Assembly: GCA_002453475.1 (NCBI GenBank)
Contig: DKGY01000001.1
Coordinates: 1 to 8,566, forward strand
Source: Clostridium sp. UBA6758
GTDB lineage: Bacteria; Bacillota; Clostridia; Clostridiales; Clostridiaceae
DNA: 8,566 nt
Direction: 5' to 3'
Position 1 is the first letter of the stretch. Each line of letters starts with the position of its first letter. Made by a program: the position numbers and the translations under genes. Below the pieces are notes generated by a model. The model made no database searches, had not been told where the DNA came from, and saw nothing but the letters and a program-made list of their open reading frames with translations. Of this stretch, positions 1 through 5,492 are shown in pieces.

Positions 1-366
1 TTTGGGGATGATTATGATACACCAGATGGTACAGGAGTTAGAGATTACATTCACGTAGTAGATTTAGCTAAAGGACATTTAAAGGCACTAGAAAAATTAA
101 AAACTAACTCTGGTCTTGTAACTTATAATTTAGGAACAGGAAATGGATATAGTGTTCTTGATATAGTTAAGGCATTTTCAGAAGCTAGTGGAAGAGAAAT
201 TCCTTACAAAATTACAGCTAGAAGACCTGGTGATATTGCAACTTGCTATTCAGATCCAAGAAAGGCTAATGAAGAATTAGGTTGGAAAGCTGAAAAGGGT
301 ATAAAAGAAATGTGTGAAGACTCTTGGAGATGGCAAAGTCAAAATCCAAAAGGATATGAAGAATAA
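1..366 (+). CDS. galE: UDP-glucose 4-epimerase, C-terminal part (5' end outside window)
   Basis: The frame is open from base 1 to a TAA at 364-366 and gives 121 residues. The enzyme interconverts UDP-glucose and UDP-galactose with bound NAD in the cytoplasm, for the Leloir pathway and for cell-surface sugar supply. The visible part is the substrate-binding C-terminal lobe of an extended short-chain dehydrogenase: [17 protein letters not shown] near the start, then [14 protein letters not shown], then [13 protein letters not shown] and a closing ELGW segment, all in the usual GalE order. Full-length GalE is about 330 residues, so roughly 200 residues including the Rossmann glycine motif and the YxxxK catalytic pair lie upstream of the window. 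Other UDP-sugar epimerases share this lobe, but the RDYIHV and RRPGD signatures fit GalE best. The next gene is convergent, so this is the last gene of its transcript. Confidence 0.93.
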   Translation, partial: FGDDYDTPDGTGVRDYIHVVDLAKGHLKALEKLKTNSGLVTYNLGTGNGYSVLDIVKAFSEASGREIPYKITARRPGDIATCYSDPRKANEELGWKAEKGIKEMCEDSWRWQSQNPKGYEE

Positions 367-389
367 AGTAAACTTTATAATATAAATTG

Positions 390-457
390 AAAGTGCTTGG
401 CAAGACATCGTACATGAAATTAGTAAGATATTTTGCAAAAGCACTTTTGTTTTCATT
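390..457 (+). terminator. Probable Rho-independent terminator between convergent genes
   Basis: AAAGTGCTT (390-398) pairs perfectly with AAGCACTTT (439-447), and the right arm runs into a T-rich stretch (TTTTGTTTTCATTTT). The 40-base loop is long and contains a small CTTG-G-CAAG mini-hairpin, so efficiency is uncertain. It lies 23 bases after the galE stop and ends at the stop codon of the convergent flavoprotein gene. It would mainly stop galE transcripts; the opposite-strand tail is less T-rich. Confidence 0.55.
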
Positions 458-1084
458 TTATCTTATGAAGTTGGTTCTTGCCTTTTCTTCTTTTTTAGGT
501 AAAGACACTCCGGATTTTTTACCTGCTTCTATAGATTTTAATAGCCAAGCCATATTTTTACCGAGAGTTCTCATTGTTTGCATACCTTCAAGGTCTTGTT
601 TTACTTCATCTGGAGTATTGCCATGAACCATATTCCAATATTGTGAAGAAACTATTGGCATGTTTGAGATAGTAAAGTATTTATTTAATTGGTCAAAGGT
701 AGCAGATGAACCACCTCTACGACAACTTACAATAGCAGCCCCAGGTTTGTATTCAAAGCTACTTCCTGCATAGAAAAATCTATCTAAGAAGGACGTAATC
801 ATACCAGAGGCACCAGCATAGTGGACTGGAGAACCGAAGATAAATCCATCTACATCTTTAGCTTTTTCTAAAGCAATATTAACAGTATCATCATTAAAAA
901 TACACTTGCCACTACCAGTTTTATAGCAGTGACCACACCCCATACAGCCTCTAATGGGAGCCTTGCCCACATGGAATATTTCTGATTGTATATTTTCTTT
1001 TTCAAGTTCCATTGCTATTTCACATAAAGCAGTATAAGTACATCCTTTTTCATTAGGACTACCGTTTATTAATAGTACCTTCAT
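458..1084 (-). CDS. Flavodoxin-fold NAD(P)H-dependent oxidoreductase, iron-sulfur flavoprotein type
   Basis: This 208-residue cytoplasmic protein belongs to the NADPH-dependent FMN reductase / iron-sulfur flavoprotein group. The N terminus MKVLLINGSPNEKGCT is the beta strand and phosphate loop that hold FMN, and FGSPVHYAGASG (residues 83-94) is the second flavin-binding loop. Between them cysteines 47, 50, 53 and 61 form a compact CX2CX2CX7C motif, the arrangement that binds a 4Fe-4S cluster in archaeal and clostridial iron-sulfur flavoproteins. Such proteins pass electrons from ferredoxin or NAD(P)H to small acceptors such as quinones, oxygen or nitro compounds; the acceptor here is unknown. 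The start is well supported by AAAGGGGGAT about 6 bases upstream on the minus strand. The C-terminal tail, from about residue 187, is charged and probably flexible. Reduction of flavin alone, without a cluster, is the main alternative. Confidence 0.85.
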   Translation of the reverse strand: MKVLLINGSPNEKGCTYTALCEIAMELEKENIQSEIFHVGKAPIRGCMGCGHCYKTGSGKCIFNDDTVNIALEKAKDVDGFIFGSPVHYAGASGMITSFLDRFFYAGSSFEYKPGAAIVSCRRGGSSATFDQLNKYFTISNMPIVSSQYWNMVHGNTPDEVKQDLEGMQTMRTLGKNMAWLLKSIEAGKKSGVSLPKKEEKARTNFIR

Positions 1085-1195
1085 TTTGAAATCCCCCTTT
1101 AATACAATAAAAAATTAGTTTTATAAGTATGAATCTCAAAGTTTTCACATAGAGATTATCACAAAATTAATTAAATAGTACTTAGTAATAAATAA

Positions 1196-1230
1196 ATTAT
1201 ATCACTATTCATTTTAAAGTATATACTTTA
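1196..1230 (-). promoter_or_regulatory. Leftward -10 box with a 16-bp palindromic operator candidate
   Basis: On the minus strand TATAAT occurs at 1201-1196, a perfect -10 box. No good -35 hexamer lies 16-18 bases upstream. Instead that position is covered by the perfect palindrome TAAAGTATATACTTTA (1215-1230). A symmetric site across the -35 is typical of a regulator-binding operator. Transcription would begin near 1189 and give a leader of about 105 bases before the flavoprotein start. The regulator is unknown and the AT-rich composition raises the chance of coincidence. Confidence 0.45.
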
Positions 1231-1300
1231 TTTTAACTGAAGATGACAGTCTTTTTAAGACTTAAAAGAGTAAAATTATGTAAAAGTTATAGGGTTATAG

Positions 1301-1329
1301 TTGAGGATGATATATAATAAACCTATAAT
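1301..1329 (+). promoter_or_regulatory. Sigma-A-type promoter for the hydrolase operon
   Basis: TTGAGG (1301-1306) and TATAAT (1324-1329) are separated by 17 bases, the optimal spacing; the -10 is perfect and the -35 matches 4 of 6 positions. Transcription should start near 1336, leaving a leader of about 170 bases before the hydrolase start at 1505. That leader contains the broken short ORF. No comparably good promoter was seen inside the downstream gene block. Confidence 0.65.
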
Positions 1330-1354
1330 GTAAAATATTTAAAGTCAGGATATA

Positions 1355-1453
1355 ATGAATATATTAGAAAGCATATTAGAGGCTTCTTAGGAAAAGGAGC
1401 TTACTTTTCATAAGGAATTGAGAGAACAAATAGAGATAAAATATTATAACTAA
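1355..1453 (+). pseudogene. Short stop-interrupted reading frame in the operon leader
   Basis: An ATG at 1355 begins a frame reading MNILESILEAS, then a TAG at 1388-1390. The same frame then continues for 20 residues, EKELTFHKELREQIEIKYYN, to a TAA at 1451-1453. Beyond that it reads KQITY, a further stop, then NLRKYR and another stop. The hydrophilic, helix-like character holds on both sides of the first stop, suggesting a decayed small gene rather than random sequence. The ribosome site is weak (AGGAT). I do not recognise a family. It could instead be a short leader peptide ending at 1390, or chance coding in AT-rich DNA. Confidence 0.3.
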
Positions 1454-1504
1454 AAGCAGATCACTTACTAAAATCTAAGGAAATATAGATAAGGAGATTA
1501 AATA

Positions 1505-2404
1505 ATGATTAAGTTAATAGATATTGAAGGAAGAAAGTTAGAATATTTAATAAAAGGTTATGGAAAGAAAACAGTCGTTATTATGCCTGGAATGGGCGGA
1601 AGTATTTATGATTGGATAAATATTATAGATAAAATATCTCTATATGCAAAAGTTATTGCAATACATAGAGCTGGGATTGGAAATAGTGAGTTAAATAGTG
1701 AGGGAAGTAATATAGTTACAGCTGCTAAGGACTTAAATTTACTATTAGATAAGTTAAGCGTTGAAGATAAAGTTATACTAGTAGGGCACTCTTATGGTGG
1801 ACTATGCATTCAAAACTTTGCAAGAATGTATCCTGAAAAAGTAGATAGTATGATACTTGTTGAATCGGCATCTATGTATAGAGAAGATAAATATGATAAG
1901 TTAGAAACCCATGTATCAGATAAATTTGCTTCAGATGAAGTTTACATAAAATTATGGAAAACGTATTCTAAATTTAGCAAGAAGCAATTAATTGAGGAGA
2001 TAAAACCTAAATTATCAGAAGCAAGTTTAGGATTGTCACTTAATATGCAGAATGAGATTCTAGAGTTTTATGTAAGACCAGAGATATACGTAAATCAGTT
2101 ATCTGAAATAATGGATTTAAGAAACAATGTAAAATATATGGATAAGTATGGGGAATTTCCTGATTGTACATTGATAATACTAATTGAAGATCCCGTTTAT
2201 TCCACTAATGAAATGATTGAAGAAGGAATTCCTAAAATAGAAGCAGAGAGAATAGAAAAGTTATCACAAGAGCTATCTAGTGGATTAAAAGAATTATCGA
2301 GCATGAGTGAAATAAGAGTAATTAAAAATAGCAATCATTGTATAAATGAAACAAGACCAGATGCAGTTATGGATGTAATAAAAGAATTGTTATTTACAAA
2401 TTAG
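1505..2404 (+). CDS. Alpha/beta hydrolase
   Basis: This 299-residue protein has the alpha/beta hydrolase fold. The sequence shows the oxyanion-hole loop PGMGGS (28-33), the nucleophile elbow GHSYGG (94-99) with Ser96, and a C-terminal SNHCINE with His278 as the catalytic base. Asp229 in LIEDPVYS is the likely acid. A cap-like insertion of helical sequence occupies about residues 125-215. There is no signal peptide or membrane segment, so it is cytoplasmic. The family includes esterases, lipases, haloperoxidase-like and C-C bond hydrolases, and the substrate cannot be read from sequence. The start is fixed by AAGGAG at 1491-1496, eight bases upstream. It is the first intact gene after the 1301-1329 promoter, and the 55-residue ORF follows after 23 bases, so it probably leads an operon. 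Confidence 0.88.
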   Translation: MIKLIDIEGRKLEYLIKGYGKKTVVIMPGMGGSIYDWINIIDKISLYAKVIAIHRAGIGNSELNSEGSNIVTAAKDLNLLLDKLSVEDKVILVGHSYGGLCIQNFARMYPEKVDSMILVESASMYREDKYDKLETHVSDKFASDEVYIKLWKTYSKFSKKQLIEEIKPKLSEASLGLSLNMQNEILEFYVRPEIYVNQLSEIMDLRNNVKYMDKYGEFPDCTLIILIEDPVYSTNEMIEEGIPKIEAERIEKLSQELSSGLKELSSMSEIRVIKNSNHCINETRPDAVMDVIKELLFTN

Positions 2405-2427
2405 ACATTATATAGGGGATAAAAGCA

Positions 2428-2595
2428 TTGGAGATTATTTTAATAATATTAAACCTATGGATAATTTATAATATTACAGTTTACATTCCTGAAAAAATAA
2501 AAGAACATGAAGAAGGAATGTTAATACATTTTAAGGAAATTAATTTGAGAATGAATAAACTTGAAGAAATGATAAAGAAACGAAATAATATTTAG
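2428..2595 (+). CDS. Small single-pass membrane protein, TTG start (55 residues)
   Basis: A frame starting at TTG 2428 runs to TAG at 2593-2595. AGGGGAT (2414-2420) sits about 8 bases before the TTG. An in-frame TAG at 2413-2415 rules out an earlier start, and the first ATG (codon 31) would remove the hydrophobic part. The product has an N-terminal hydrophobic helix (about residues 2-20, rich in Ile and Leu) and a charged amphipathic C terminus with heptad-like spacing (KEINLRMNKLEEMIKK). It lies 23 bases after the hydrolase and 14 bases before the kinase, so it is probably co-transcribed. Its plan matches the 61-residue protein at 3866-4051. Function unknown; the alternative is a decayed remnant. 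Confidence 0.55.
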   Translation: MEIILIILNLWIIYNITVYIPEKIKEHEEGMLIHFKEINLRMNKLEEMIKKRNNI

Positions 2596-2609
2596 TGGGG
2601 AAGTATTAA

Positions 2610-3215
2610 ATGGAGTGCTTGTTAAAAGAATTAAGAAATCAGGATATTTCTAAGAGAATTTATGTTATTGGAATTGATGGATTAGGAGGAGCAGGTAAAA
2701 GTACAATAGCTAATTCATTAAAAGTGCAATTACAAAAGGAAAAGTATCATACTTATGTGTTGCATATTGATGACTTTGTACATCCAAAACATATTAGATA
2801 TGATGAGTCTAAAGAAGAATGGGATTGTTATTACAATATACAGTGGAGATATGATTATTTAGTGAAAGAAATTTTATCACCTGTAAAAAGAGGAGATAAA
2901 ATATATAAATTAATAGAGTTATATGATAAAGAAAATGATGGATATATTAAACAACAAATTTTAATAGAACATGGTACTGTTTTGCTTTTAGAAGGGATAT
3001 TTCTACAAAGAAAAGAAATAAGAAGGTATTTAGATTTTATAATTTATCTTGATGTACCACAAGAAGTTAGATTAAGTAGAGTTATAAAAAGAGATGGGTA
3101 TATAGGTGGATTAAAGGATATAAAATGCAAATATGAAAGGCGTTATTTCCTAGCGGAAGAAAAATATATCTTAGATTATTCACCAATTGAAAATGCTGAT
3201 TTTGTAGTAAAATAG
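2610..3215 (+). CDS. P-loop kinase, uridine kinase-like
   Basis: This 201-residue cytoplasmic protein belongs to the uridine kinase / phosphoribulokinase-like group of P-loop kinases, which move the gamma phosphate of ATP to a small hydroxylated substrate. It shows a Walker A loop GLGGAGKST (24-32), the HIDDF acid motif (Asp54, Asp55) on the next strand, a hydrophobic strand leading to LLLEGIF (126-131), and an arginine-rich lid segment RLSRVIKRD (154-162). Genuine uridine kinases are about 205-215 residues, so length fits. However, the region after the DD motif (QWRYD) differs from the usual housekeeping enzyme as I recall it, so a different nucleoside, vitamin or antibiotic substrate is possible. 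GTGGGG about 9 bases upstream supports the ATG. The gene sits 14 bases after the 55-residue ORF and 13 bases before the next gene, clearly within an operon. Confidence 0.78.
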   Translation: MECLLKELRNQDISKRIYVIGIDGLGGAGKSTIANSLKVQLQKEKYHTYVLHIDDFVHPKHIRYDESKEEWDCYYNIQWRYDYLVKEILSPVKRGDKIYKLIELYDKENDGYIKQQILIEHGTVLLLEGIFLQRKEIRRYLDFIIYLDVPQEVRLSRVIKRDGYIGGLKDIKCKYERRYFLAEEKYILDYSPIENADFVVK

Positions 3216-3228
3216 GGAGGAGAAATGT

Positions 3229-3756
3229 ATGAAGAGAACATTTATACTTTGGATTATGTTTTTTTTAGTTATAACTAATATAGTATTCATTAGTACAACT
3301 ATGTGGTATAAAACTAAGCTGGATAAACAAGAATTTAAAGTATATTCATTTCAGGGGGAAAACACAGACATAAGAATAACTGATGGACTAATTATTATGT
3401 CTCCTAACAAACATATAGTTAGTGGCGGTAATATACAGTATATAGGAAGCAAAGAAGAACAAATTGAATCATATTCTGAAAGTATCTATTTAGATAAAGA
3501 AGGAGATAAAGATGTAGTTTTATTAAAAACAGTTTCAATGGAAATGGACAATAAAGGAACATCTTTATCTGATGAACTTTTGTTAAATAAAAGTTTAGGG
3601 GAAATGAGTTCACAGGTATTATTTAGTGAAGATGATACAGAAATCATTAAGGATAATCTATATTTTAATCTTAATTATTTAAAAGATGATGGGCAAATGG
3701 GAAGTTTTATTGTTAAGTTAAATGTAAAAGAAATTAATATGAATGAAAATAAATAA
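3229..3756 (+). CDS. Membrane-anchored protein of unknown function
   Basis: I do not recognise a family for this 175-residue protein. Residues 1-4 include KR, followed by a strongly hydrophobic helix at about 5-24 without a convincing signal peptidase site or lipobox cysteine. It probably stays anchored, with the remainder outside. Residues 35-170 are hydrophilic and appear beta-rich, with alternating strands such as FKVYSF, DGLIIMS, KDVVLLKTVSMEM and GSFIVKLNVKEI. There are no cysteines. GGGAGGAGA (3215-3223) directly overlaps the kinase stop and is correctly spaced for ATG 3229; an ATG at 3225 is in another frame and soon stops. Tight coupling to the kinase (13 bases) suggests a shared role, perhaps surface sensing or immunity, but nothing in the sequence proves this. 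Confidence 0.7.
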   Translation: MKRTFILWIMFFLVITNIVFISTTMWYKTKLDKQEFKVYSFQGENTDIRITDGLIIMSPNKHIVSGGNIQYIGSKEEQIESYSESIYLDKEGDKDVVLLKTVSMEMDNKGTSLSDELLLNKSLGEMSSQVLFSEDDTEIIKDNLYFNLNYLKDDGQMGSFIVKLNVKEINMNENK

Positions 3757-3865
3757 AAATTTTATAATTTACCTTGTATGATGGTATAGATGTAGTGAGA
3801 TGCATAGTGAGGGACATAGAGAAGTAAAGTTAATAAAAATTTGAAATTAAGAAAGGAGACTATAT

Positions 3866-4051
3866 ATGAAGTTAGATTATACTATAATAATAACTACTAT
3901 TATTAACGTTAGTTTATTATTTATAATTTTAATAGCTATTTGTAAAGGAGTACAATGGTGTAAAGACTTTGTTAGTAGAAATAAAGAAATAGATGAAAAG
4001 TTAGATATTATATTGAAAAAATTAGATAGTGAGGATAGTAACAATATTTAA
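3866..4051 (+). CDS. Small single-pass membrane protein with C-terminal coiled coil (61 residues)
   Basis: AAGGAGA lies about 8 bases before ATG 3866. The product has one hydrophobic helix at about residues 6-26 and a short basic and aromatic junction (KGVQWCKDFVSRNK). It ends in an amphipathic segment EIDEKLDIILKKLDSE that looks like a short coiled coil. This plan (membrane helix, then EKLDxIIxxL) resembles the small Firmicute proteins described as DUF4083-like, but similarity at this length is weak evidence. It follows the anchored protein after 109 bases with no terminator seen between them, and precedes the carbon-nitrogen hydrolase by 88 bases. It may act as a membrane tether or regulatory subunit. 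Its organisation is like that of the 55-residue protein at 2428-2595. Confidence 0.65.
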   Translation: MKLDYTIIITTIINVSLLFIILIAICKGVQWCKDFVSRNKEIDEKLDIILKKLDSEDSNNI

Positions 4052-4139
4052 TTTAGAATCGTAATATTTATACACAGGTGCAGTGGAAATGTTTATAATG
4101 GGTTTAGAGGAAGTTTTATCTAGATAATGGGGGTTGGAG

Positions 4140-4796
4140 ATGAAGATATTAATAGGACAACCACTACATGAAAGTGGAGTTAAGCGAATTAATAATGAGA
4201 TAAGAGAAAATAGAGAAGTTGATATTGTACTATATCCTGAAGGGTATTTAGATAATGAAGAAGCATTAAAGGATGCTTGTAGTATTGCAAAAGAATATAA
4301 TGTGATGATTATTACTTCCTACAAATTGAACAACAAAGATAGAGCTGTGATAATCAATAATCATGGAGAGAAAATATTAGAGAGAGCTAAAACACCACCA
4401 GATGAAAATGAGGAATTATATTCTCCTTTAGTAGTTAGACATAATAAAATAAATATTGGATATGTGCTATGCATGGAAATTTTAAAAGGTGCTAGAGATT
4501 TAAAAAGAGTTACTGATCAAATGAAGTTTATTGCTCATCCTATTGGTGTAGGAATGTTTAGTGATGAACAATTTGAGCAGTGGATAACAGAGGCAAAAAA
4601 TATTGCTAAAACCTATAAAACAATTGTAATTGGAACAAGTCATGCAGATGGTTCATACAGAAATTGTGGTATATCTATTCCTATTTCATATTGTATAGAT
4701 AGTAATGGAGAAGAAATATTTATATCAAAAGCAGATACTAGAACTAGAATTGTTGATATAGATAGAAAAGAAGTTAAGACCAATATATCTATATAA
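4140..4796 (+). CDS. Carbon-nitrogen hydrolase (nitrilase superfamily)
   Basis: This 218-residue protein shows the three catalytic residues of the nitrilase superfamily in order: Glu34 in LYPEGY, Lys84 in ERAKTPP and Cys111 in YVLCMEI. Members hydrolyse amides or nitriles, or transfer acyl groups, through a cysteine thioester; here the reaction is probably amidase-like on an unknown small substrate in the cytoplasm. The protein is shorter than the usual 260-300 residues. The segment after the catalytic cysteine (PIGVGMFSDEQFEQWITEAK) departs from the common pattern as I recall it, so it may be a divergent branch. I chose ATG 4140 over TTG 4134 because GGGGG at 4129-4133 is well spaced for ATG but directly abuts the TTG. 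The gene ends inside a perfect palindrome. It is the last gene of the hydrolase-kinase block. Confidence 0.8.
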   Translation: MKILIGQPLHESGVKRINNEIRENREVDIVLYPEGYLDNEEALKDACSIAKEYNVMIITSYKLNNKDRAVIINNHGEKILERAKTPPDENEELYSPLVVRHNKINIGYVLCMEILKGARDLKRVTDQMKFIAHPIGVGMFSDEQFEQWITEAKNIAKTYKTIVIGTSHADGSYRNCGISIPISYCIDSNGEEIFISKADTRTRIVDIDRKEVKTNISI

Positions 4797-4818
4797 ATAT
4801 TTATATAGATATATTGGT
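4779..4818. repeat. Perfect 40-bp palindrome across the hydrolase stop codon
   Basis: The two halves, meeting between 4798 and 4799, are exact reverse complements over 20 bases each; the arm starts ACCAATATATCTATATAAAT. The left half encodes the last residues of the carbon-nitrogen hydrolase (TNISI) and its TAA stop at 4794-4796. In RNA it could fold into a stem of about 18 bp. It is not followed by a long T run, so it is either the upper part of a compound transcript end or an RNA-stability element. Extruded in DNA it would form a cruciform. Confidence 0.8.
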
Positions 4819-4826
4819 ATATAGGA

Positions 4827-4859
4827 AACTATTTAAATAGTTAAATAGTTGTTTTATTC
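4827..4859 (+). terminator. Possible terminator hairpin with duplicated right arm
   Basis: AACTATTT (4827-4834) pairs with AAATAGTT, which is present twice in tandem (4835-4842 and 4843-4850). Pairing with the first copy gives a perfect 16-bp palindrome. Pairing with the second gives an 8-bp stem with an 8-base loop, directly followed by the T-rich GTTTTATTC. The stem is AT-rich and weak alone, but with the adjacent 40-bp palindrome it plausibly ends the 1505-4796 transcript. Confidence 0.45.
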
Positions 4860-4890
4860 ATGAGGATTCCAGGGATTTCTAGCTGAATAG

Positions 4891-4896
4891 TATAAT
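4891..4896 (+). promoter_or_regulatory. Possible -10 box ahead of the GrpB-family gene
   Basis: A perfect TATAAT sits 35 bases before the GrpB-family start and after the presumed upstream terminator. No good -35 hexamer is visible 16-18 bases upstream (TTCCAG at 17 bases matches poorly), so it would need an activator or be weak. A new promoter is expected here on context. Confidence 0.3.
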
Positions 4897-4931
4897 TAAT
4901 TTTAGATAGAAAAAAAAGGAGGTATAAATCT

Positions 4932-5459
4932 ATGACCATAAGAACGAAAGTTATTGTTATTGAGCCTTATAATGAAAAATGGAAGTTAGAATTTGAAAAA
5001 ATAAGGGACATGCTAAATTCCTATATTGGAGATTTAGTTTTATCAATTGAGCATGTGGGTAGTACTTCAGTGGAAGGATTATCTGCAAAACCTATCATCG
5101 ATATAGATGTAGTTATGGATAGTTATAAAGATTTCCATGAAATAAAGAAGAGGTTAGAAGAAGCTGGATATCATCATGAAGGGAATTTAGGTATTGAAGA
5201 TAGAGAGGCGTTTAGCTATGTGGAAAATAGATTTATGCCATATCACTTATATGTATGTCCTAAAGATGGGAAAGGATATTTAGAACATGTTGCATTAAGA
5301 GATTACCTTAGAACAAGTAGAGATGCACGAGAGGATTATGCAGCCTTGAAAACAAAACTAGCTAAAGAGTATAGATACGATGCTGATACTTATTGCGAGA
5401 GAAAGACAAAATTTATTCAGAAAACTTTGAACAAGACACTATACTCTAATAAGTCATAA
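4932..5459 (+). CDS. GrpB family protein (UPF0157), nucleotidyltransferase-like
   Basis: This 175-residue cytoplasmic protein is a clear GrpB/UPF0157 member. The opening VIVIEPYNEKWKLEFEKI is the family's EpYdpeW start. It is followed by IEHVGSTSVEGLSAKPIIDIDVVM in residues 39-62. Within it Gly43-Ser44 and Asp57-x-Asp59 reproduce the GS...DxD pattern of the polymerase-beta nucleotidyltransferase fold, which suggests metal-dependent nucleotide transfer. HLYVCPKDGKGYLEHVALRDYLR (residues 105-127) is the other family hallmark. The biochemical role is not established; the domain is sometimes fused to CoaE (dephospho-CoA kinase) or found next to acetyltransferases. AAAGGAGG (4915-4922) gives a strong ribosome site about 9 bases before ATG. 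The GNAT gene follows after 33 bases, so the two are probably co-transcribed. Confidence 0.9.
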   Translation: MTIRTKVIVIEPYNEKWKLEFEKIRDMLNSYIGDLVLSIEHVGSTSVEGLSAKPIIDIDVVMDSYKDFHEIKKRLEEAGYHHEGNLGIEDREAFSYVENRFMPYHLYVCPKDGKGYLEHVALRDYLRTSRDAREDYAALKTKLAKEYRYDADTYCERKTKFIQKTLNKTLYSNKS

Positions 5460-5492
5460 GAGTTACTAATTATAAGAAATAGGGGATATGAA

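Larger units (their letters stand above)
1085..1504. other. 420-base divergent intergenic region
   Basis: This spacer separates the minus-strand flavoprotein from the plus-strand hydrolase operon. It holds a leftward promoter candidate with a palindrome (1196-1230), a rightward promoter (1301-1329) and a stop-interrupted short ORF (1355-1453). Two minor inverted repeats are also present. One is AATCTC/GAGATT at 1132-1137 and 1152-1157, inside the predicted flavoprotein leader. The other is AGTCTT-TTT-AAGACT at 1248-1262, between the two promoters. No intact gene of normal size is visible on either strand. Confidence 0.6.

Noticed and set aside
387..626. Plus-strand frame of 79 codons after galE
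   Set aside because: It starts within the terminator hairpin, runs antisense to the well-supported flavoprotein gene, and has no ribosome site or recognisable domain.
3419..3613. Minus-strand frame of 64 codons
   Set aside because: It lies wholly antisense to the anchored protein gene and has low-complexity, hydrophobic composition with no start signals.
3757..3865. Possible extra small gene or promoter in the 109-base gap
   Set aside because: Short open stretches exist (for example a 14-codon frame), but none has a ribosome site or continues. TTATAAT near 3763 lacks a -35 partner.
4091..4126. 12-codon frame (MFIMGLEEVLSR) before the carbon-nitrogen hydrolase
   Set aside because: Too short to support, with no clear ribosome site, and the surrounding 88-base gap shows no continued coding pattern.
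4134..4139. TTG start for the carbon-nitrogen hydrolase
   Set aside because: The GGGGG ribosome site directly abuts this TTG, too close to work, but is well spaced for ATG 4140.
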